Assembly (NCBI RefSeq): GCF_009730915.1
Contig: NC_052482.1
Coordinates: forward strand, 868,001 to 932,000
Length of the DNA stretch: 64,000 nt
Direction of reading: 5' to 3'
DNA from: Dioscorea cayenensis subsp. rotundata
Lineage: Eukaryota; Streptophyta; Magnoliopsida; Dioscoreales; Dioscoreaceae
Under the pieces are notes generated by a model that did no database searches, was not told where the DNA came from, and saw only the letters and a list, made by a program, of their open reading frames with translations. Shown here one piece after another: positions 58,491-64,000 of the stretch; positions within the stretch are counted from its first letter, which is position 1, and each line of letters opens with the position of its first letter. Both the position numbers and the translations under genes were made by a program.

Positions 58491-58921
58491 TTATTGTTTA
58501 TGTAATGTTTATTTATAGTTATTGGATGATGATTTACAGACTATTATTTATATACATGTTATATAAATTTATTATTTATGGTCAATGTATTGTGTAATAT
58601 TATTTAATATTGTTTATGAATGAATTTTAGCTACTAGATGATGATCCAACGGCTACTGTGTATATTTATAGATTTCAAATCTAGAGATGTTCCTATTATT
58701 GTTTATTAGAAATGTTAATTTATGGTCATTGGATAATGATTTAACATATATTATTTATATAAATGTTGTATATATTTACTATTTATGATCACTATACTAT
58801 GCAATAATGAGCAATACTTTTTAATACTGTTTATGAATGGATTTTAGCTGTTAGATGATGATCCAATAACTACTATGGACATTTTTAGATTTCAAATCTA
58901 GGGACGTCTCTAGATGATGGG
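58491..58921. repeat. Tandem pair of family B repeat (~205-225 bp)
   Basis: Copies at 58491-58695 and 58696-58921 share ttattgttta, gttattggatgatgattta, tatttat-taaatgttgtata, ttatttatggtca, tactgtttatgaatggattttag, ctagatgatgatccaa, cta-tatg-acatttatagattt and caaatctag-ga-gt. Its ends match family B at 45110-45345. A related single arm lies just upstream (58285-58445), with gccattggattttgatctga. Confidence 0.7.
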
Positions 58922-59684
58922 TCTTCTATATATATTATATAACTTTATTTCTAAATTTTATGGATGATTTTATAATTATTTTGGGAATTTTAAAAAATAA
59001 TGAAAATTTAGAATAATATTTAAATTTATCTTATTAAAATTTTTAGTGAAATATTATTGAATGTTCTATAAAATATTAAAATGCGAAGAGTTCAAGTCTC
59101 TCATTTTTAAATGACTTCATTATATTAGCGTAATTATGAGCAAATGGTCCTCGTAGTTGAGACTTATGAGTTATGAATGATTTTATTTTATATTTTTTAA
59201 ATTATAATGAAATGATTTATAGTCGGACTTGAGTTAATTGTGGTTGAAATTTAACTTGGCCATAGACTTATTTGCGCATGAACAATATTCAATTTAATAA
59301 TTTATTATGATATATATATATATTTACTAATAATTTTTATAAATATGTCAATTTACCCTATATCTTGGAAATCCTAGGCATTTTGACACACGCACTTAAT
59401 TTACCCATATTTCATGTAAATAAATAAATAAATAAATTATTACTATTATTATTATTATTATTTTGAAACAATTTTAATTTTACCTTGCTAGTTTTTGTGG
59501 GTTTTAATATGGGTATTATTTAAAAAAAAAAATGCATGTTATCTCTGTTGACAATTTAGTCCATTTTATAATTAATACAAAAGTGATGTTTGGAGTCTTT
59601 GGACACTACCATTTCCATATTTCTCATTAATGCACTACCATTTCCATACTTTTCATATTTTATTAAATTATCTGGTTGCAAATA

Positions 59685-60225
59685 TGCCCTATCCATATTT
59701 TTCAACATATTTTTCATTATCCAACACTAAAGACCACTTCTTCAATTTTTTTAATAAATTTTATTTTATAATTTAATTAATTTTAAAAATAAAAATCATA
59801 CAATCTAAAAAAATAATAAAAAATATTTCTCACTCAAAAAATAAATCGTACTATAAAAAGTTTAAAATCAAGATTTCTAAATCTCTAGATCACAAACACA
59901 AATAGTTATCAATCTTGCTAGCTATTAAAAATATTCTTTAATTTTTTCATAATTTATTAACTTAATATGGCTTATCCATATCTTTCAACATATTTTTCAT
60001 TATCTAATACTAAAGATCACTTCTTCAAATTTTTTTTATAAATTTTCTTTATAATTTGACTAATTTTTTAGAAATAAATTTTGATCATAAAAAGAAAGAA
60101 TAAGAAATATATTTCATAAAAAAAAATAAATCATAATCTAAAAATTTTAAAATCGAGGCCTCTCAGTTATAAACATGAAGAAGCTAGTCTATTAAAAATA
60201 TTCTTCAATTTTTTATATAAATAAA
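59685..60225. repeat. Tandem duplication (~281 bp, two copies)
   Basis: Copies at 59685-59965 and 59966-60225. Shared blocks are ttatccatat-tttcaacata, tttttcattatc-aa-acta, aaga-cacttcttcaa, aaaaataaatc-ta-tataaa, aaatcgaggcctctca-type sequence, and agctattaaaaatattcttt. The copies have diverged moderately. Confidence 0.75.
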
Positions 60226-60355
60226 TATAACAAAAATCATATTCCCAACATTCTCCAAAATCATTTTATTATTATTATTATTATTTAAAAATAAAAAAAA
60301 ACATAACACCACACTCCCACAACTCAAAAACCTCCATCACGATCCAGCCGTACAT

Positions 60356-60850
60356 TCAATCACCGCCATTACCAACGGCCAAGATCTCTCCACTCTCCAA
60401 CGCCCTATATATCTCCACCAAAACCCTCTCATCGTACTCCTTCTCCGTCGTCGAGCTCCCAAACCCTCCGCCATTCCCTCCGATCGTCGCCGACCTCTCC
60501 AACCCCAGCATCATCCTCACATACCCATCCCTAATCGACGTCAATATCCTCATCGGCGTCGCCGTCGCCGTCCCAAACCCCGCCCTATAGCCTCCGATCA
60601 TCGCCGACCTCTCCAACCCTAGCATCGTCCTCGCATACCCATCTCGGATCCACGCCAGTATCCTCCTCGGCGTCACCTTCCGCAGCCGCCGCCATACCTT
60701 GATCCGGATCCTGATCCCTCTCCGCCGCTCTTCACCCAGCTCCGTCCGATCCACTCTTCTCCGCCACCATCGCCGCCCCGCCGGTGCTTCCAGCCTCTCA
60801 TATACTCTTCGTTTCCAGTAAGTCTTTAATCCATTGTTGAATTTCTCCAT
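60356..60850 (-). CDS. Small basic plant protein of unknown function with internal duplication
   Basis: A single GC-rich exon of 164 aa starting MEKFNNGLKTYWKRRVYERL. The first 60 residues are Arg-rich. Residues 63-93 and 101-131 are a tandem repeat, RIL(A/T)xIRDGY(A/V)RxMLGLERSA(M/T)IGG (period 38 residues, 114 bp), also clear at DNA level. The tail KEYDERVLVEIYRALES matches a conserved ending I associate with a family of short uncharacterised plant proteins starting MEKF/L..LK(T/S)YW+RR. Homologues as I recall them carry one 'R+RDAYVxMM' unit, so the duplication may be specific here. No membrane segment, signal peptide or catalytic motif was seen. The G/C-rich exon amid AT-rich flanks supports a real gene. 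Confidence 0.75.
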   Translation of the reverse strand: MEKFNNGLKTYWKRRVYERLEAPAGRRWWRRRVDRTELGEERRRGIRIRIKVWRRLRKVTPRRILAWIRDGYARTMLGLERSAMIGGYRAGFGTATATPMRILTSIRDGYVRMMLGLERSATIGGNGGGFGSSTTEKEYDERVLVEIYRALESGEILAVGNGGD

Positions 60851-61464
60851 TTTTGTTGATTTTTGGATGGATTTTTTGGGGTTTTTTTTTTTTCTGGGGT
60901 TTGGGGAAGAGGGTGGGGGGATATAATGGAGCTGGGATTTGGTTTTCGCTTTTTAGTTCGCGGTTGGGAAGCGGGTTGGCATCATTTGTTTGGTTTGGTT
61001 AGGGTCACATCACCGTCCTGAAAATTTCCTTTTTTCGATGTTTATTGTACAACCATCTTCACTCGGTGCAGTTCTTCAAAAATTTATTGTCACTGACAAG
61101 GACCTGTGTCTTGCCAAATTTCTGCCCATAATAAAGTAAATATACAACAAAAGTTTTCTTAAAAAAAATTATAATTTTTTTTTAGCTCATATGATCAAAC
61201 AGTGGAGTATGTAGGAATATTGTAAAACTTTATGAACAGTTAGTTATTAATAATAGAGTGGTCGTTGTTTATTATTATTATTATTATTAAAAAATTAAGA
61301 TGTAATTACAGCTGAAATCACGAAGAAGGATATATTTTTGATAATGAAAGAGTGAGTAGTAGCATCTACGTATGGATTTTATTCGCACTTGCTTCATAAA
61401 GTTGTGCACTCTTTTTTGGTATTGGTTTAATTATTTATTTATAAAAAAAATCTTTTATAGAGGC
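60851..61464. promoter_or_regulatory. Leader and promoter of the 60356-60850 gene
   Basis: The proximal 170 bp is G/T-rich (C/A-rich on the gene strand) as expected of a leader, then turns AT-rich with an ATT run (about 61270-61290). No clear TATA box or element cluster was identified. Confidence 0.35.
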
Positions 61465-61467
61465 TTA

Positions 61468-62269
61468 GGGTGCGTTTGGTTCGGAAGTAGTCCACCGAAG
61501 TGGTGGAAAGTCTTGCAGTCACTTGCTACCGAGTGAAAATTTCGATTAAGTGTTGGGTTCATGTGTTTAGTTGAAAAAGTGTCAAATCACTAACTACTTT
61601 TTGTTTAATCGATGAAAGTTAAAATTTAGAAAATGATGGAAATGAAACTTCTACTCATCGACTCGTTATGGGTGAGATTCTCATTTTTGTCATTATTGGA
61701 TTGAGAAACTTTTATAATTATTTAAAATTATAAATTTAAAAAATATTTTTTATAAACAATAAAAAATAATTAAATAATTAAAAAAACAATAACAGATAAA
61801 AATAAAAGATAAAAAATTAAAAAAATAAAAATATTTTTTATAAACAATAAAAAATAATTAATTAATTAAAAAAGAAACAATAGCAGATAAAAAAATAAAA
61901 AAATAATAAAAATAATAAAAATGAAAGATAAAAAAATGATAAAAAACGATAAAAAGATAAATAAAAAGATTAAAAAAATAAAAAGATTAAAAAAATAAAA
62001 AAATAAAAAAATAAACCATTGGAAAAAAATAAAAATAAATAAAATGGGTGATTTTAATCACCAATGCTAGAACTACACTAGCGAAAAGTGAAACAGCAAG
62101 TCCCCACTTTTGGCCAAAAATTTTCCCAAGTCGAAAGAGTGAAGTGGAAGATTTTTGGAAGTGCAGACTTCCAGATCTTGCACTTCACGTCGAACCAAAC
62201 AAGTGGAAGTGTCACATCAACTCCCACTTCCGTCACTTCGGTTTCCACTTCGGCGAACCAAACACGCCC
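61468..62269. mobile_element. Tourist-like MITE (PIF/Harbinger superfamily), 802 bp
   Basis: Terminal inverted repeats GGGTGCGTTTGGTTCG (61468) and CGAACCAAACACGCCC (ending 62269) differ at one position. They are flanked by TTA on both sides (61465-61467 and 62270-62272), the target duplication of PIF/Harbinger. Subterminal regions repeat gaagtgg / ccacttc words in inverse order. The centre (about 61735-62045) is a run of A-rich AAAAATAA repeats. There is no transposase; the short frames near 62050-62380 are by-products. Confidence 0.9.
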
Positions 62270-62379
62270 TTAGTGATTCATCTTATATAAAAAAAAACTT
62301 TGTGAATAGTTTGTGTAGCATGATAAATAATTATTATAGAAACTTAAATGTTACCTTACTACTTGTAGTTGAATCACTT

Positions 62380-62510
62380 TAGATATAGAATAATACTATA
62401 CATTAGGAATAGATTTTATGAAATTTGACACAATGCTAATCTCGTTTCCGGGGTTAGTGTCAAATTTCATGAAATCTATTTGTAATGTATGGCATTACTC
62501 TTAGATTATT
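62380..62510. repeat. Compact ~115-130-bp hairpin
   Basis: Left arm 62390-62431 (taatactatacatta..aatagattttatgaaatttgacac) pairs with right arm 62458-62499 (gtgtcaaatttcatgaaatctatt..taatgtatggcatta) with few mismatches around a 26-nt loop containing ctcgtttccgggg. ttagat flanks both sides. It could be a very short MITE or, if transcribed, a precursor-like hairpin. No expression evidence is available. Confidence 0.65.
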
Positions 62511-64000
62511 ACAATTTTACAATTAACTAAATGAGGTGATCATGAGCTTTATATTTGATTAATAGGTTGAGTTTGGCGTGACTAATGAAGTTTCAAGTAT
62601 GTTTGGGTTTAGTTAAAATAGTGCCAAAGCTAGTTTAAACATATCAATGATTGGTTCGGCTTAATTATAGCTTAAAAAGTTAGAATTTGTTGAAAAAAAA
62701 AGGTAAATGATATGATCAAATAGCTTTAAAAAAAAAAAAAAATACTATTTAGTAAAATTAAACTTGCTGGGTTCCTTTTGGTGAAATAGTGGCCGACATG
62801 GTGGACCAGTAATTGTAAATGCATCAAGGTCCAGATTGCTAAAGAGGACCATATGTTTTTATATCAAATCCCAATTCATAGATCTCCCAAGTTGAGGAAT
62901 TAGAGAAAAAGTTGTTTTTTTTTTACTTGATTTTGGATCTTGTCTTCCTAGTTCTGTGTGACAATAAAAATGTAATTTACTATTTAGAAAGGAAAAACAT
63001 AGAGCCCCGGCCCGTTGTGAAGGTCCGGTAACATAAAGTGAGGAGTTGAGTTTGAATCCGTGAACCTAATTTTTTACCTTATTATTACCTTAAAAAAAAA
63101 AAAGAAATTTTCATAAGATGCAAGTACTTTTGCTTACGTTCTTTTAGTTTAGTAGCATTGTATCTCTTATGTAGAATGTTTATGTTTTTTTTTTTTTTAA
63201 AGAGACATATTCGGATTTTAGCTCATACAAGGTGAAGGCATAGATATATTAAATTGGTGAATGCATTGATATATTGAATTGTTAATTTTATGTTTGTGCA
63301 CATCTCTATCGTGACATGTTCATATTTTATAAAAAAAATTGATAGTCCTTTTCAAAACTATCAAGCTTTTGGTTCTTCACTTATGATTTACGTTAATCAA
63401 TCCATTTGAATTTGATGCAAGTTTACTGAAAGAAAATTTCATAGTTTTGCTATTATTGCCTCTATCAGGAGAGCATTTGCCTTCATTTTAAAAAAAAAAT
63501 ATATATATGAATAATTCACGGTGTTGAATTTTCATATGTTTAGTTTGAAAAAATAAAATAAAAAATAAAATAAAATATTAACTTTACTATGGAGGGGTGT
63601 TTTCACTCATATGATAAAGTAGATTTAATGTAAAGTTTGTTCTACTTATTGCATTAAATGTGTTATATATATATGCACACACATATATGTATATCAATGA
63701 AAACATAATTTTATGATTTAGAAAAAAATTTCCTTCATTAGGTTGATACAATTTTGAGGTTGGTGAGATGTATATGATTTGGCTGTTGTATCTCATATTA
63801 AATGATGGTACCTTTGACTTAAGCTCATTAATTAACTGTAATAAGAATTAGAGAACCTTATAGAACCTCTGGATCCTTTGAACTACACATTATGCAATAT
63901 AATTATTTTCATAAAAATATACATATTACATTATTGAGAAGTTTGGAGAATGTTATACAAAACTTTCCTTTTATTTTTTTGAAGATAATATTAGATTTGA
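62511..64000. other. AT-rich intergenic DNA to the window end
   Basis: A SINE-like head with B-box-like gttgagtttgaatccgtga lies at about 63000-63065 and is followed by a T/A-rich tail. A TA/CA microsatellite is at about 63665-63695. No gene was seen. Confidence 0.4.

Overview
The window is plant nuclear DNA. Genes are intron-rich with GT-AG introns, intergenic DNA is very AT-rich and full of short foldback transposons and local tandem duplications, and all recognisable proteins belong to land-plant families. Gene content fits an angiosperm. The very GC-rich intronless GATL gene set among AT-rich neighbours makes me lean towards a non-grass monocot, but that is a weak inference. No prokaryotic, organellar or viral gene was seen.

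Layout. 951-1582 (-): first exons of a DUF789 gene running off the low end. 2642-5833 (-): RING + PHD finger protein. 6.4-8.9 kb: a foldback MITE and a three-unit promoter repeat. 9122-13338 (+): NDT1-type NAD carrier, 9 exons. 14885-18820 (-): LPEAT1-type lysophospholipid acyltransferase, 8 exons. 18.9-27.5 kb: gene-free, with a six-unit tandem array, an LTR-like fossil, a truncated LINE and a GGTTCC/GGAACC-rich block. 27577-32204 (+): kinesin-14 with a calponin-homology domain, 19 exons, including one U12-type AT-AC intron. 32536-33450 (-): four-TM DUF1218 protein. 34015-36127 (-): Di19-like drought-response gene that seems to lack the second half of its zinc-finger domain, with a dense G-box/ABRE cluster upstream. 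38489-41715 (+): type-B response regulator with a 37-codon uORF ending 3 nt before the start codon. 41.7-47.9 kb: MITEs and duplications. 47907-48992 (-): GATL glycosyltransferase, intronless. 49-55.3 kb: gene-poor. 55376-55692 (-): small OZI1/DUF1138 protein with a leader intron of about 2.2 kb full of repeats. 58-60.2 kb: three more local duplications. 60356-60850 (-): small basic plant protein with an internal 38-residue duplication. 61468-62269: Tourist-like MITE with TTA target duplication.

The genes do not form one pathway. They cover chromatin or ubiquitin signalling (RING/PHD), cofactor transport, membrane-lipid synthesis, microtubule motors, cytokinin signalling (type-B RR), pectin or xylan synthesis (GATL), stress response (Di19, OZI1-like) and cell-wall or vascular membrane proteins (DUF1218). 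NDT1 and the CH-domain kinesin-14 lie in the same order and orientation as I recall for Arabidopsis At2g47490 and At2g47500, so this may be conserved microsynteny interrupted here by LPEAT1 and a transposon-rich block.

No wholly new system was found. The points most worth checking are the U12 AT-AC intron, the abutting uORF of the response regulator, the Di19 gene with half its zinc-finger domain absent plus its ABRE cluster, the frame conflict at the DUF789 start, and several uncharacterised foldback elements and tandem arrays. Exon borders were set by eye from splice signals, phase and remembered family sequence; no transcript data or search was available.
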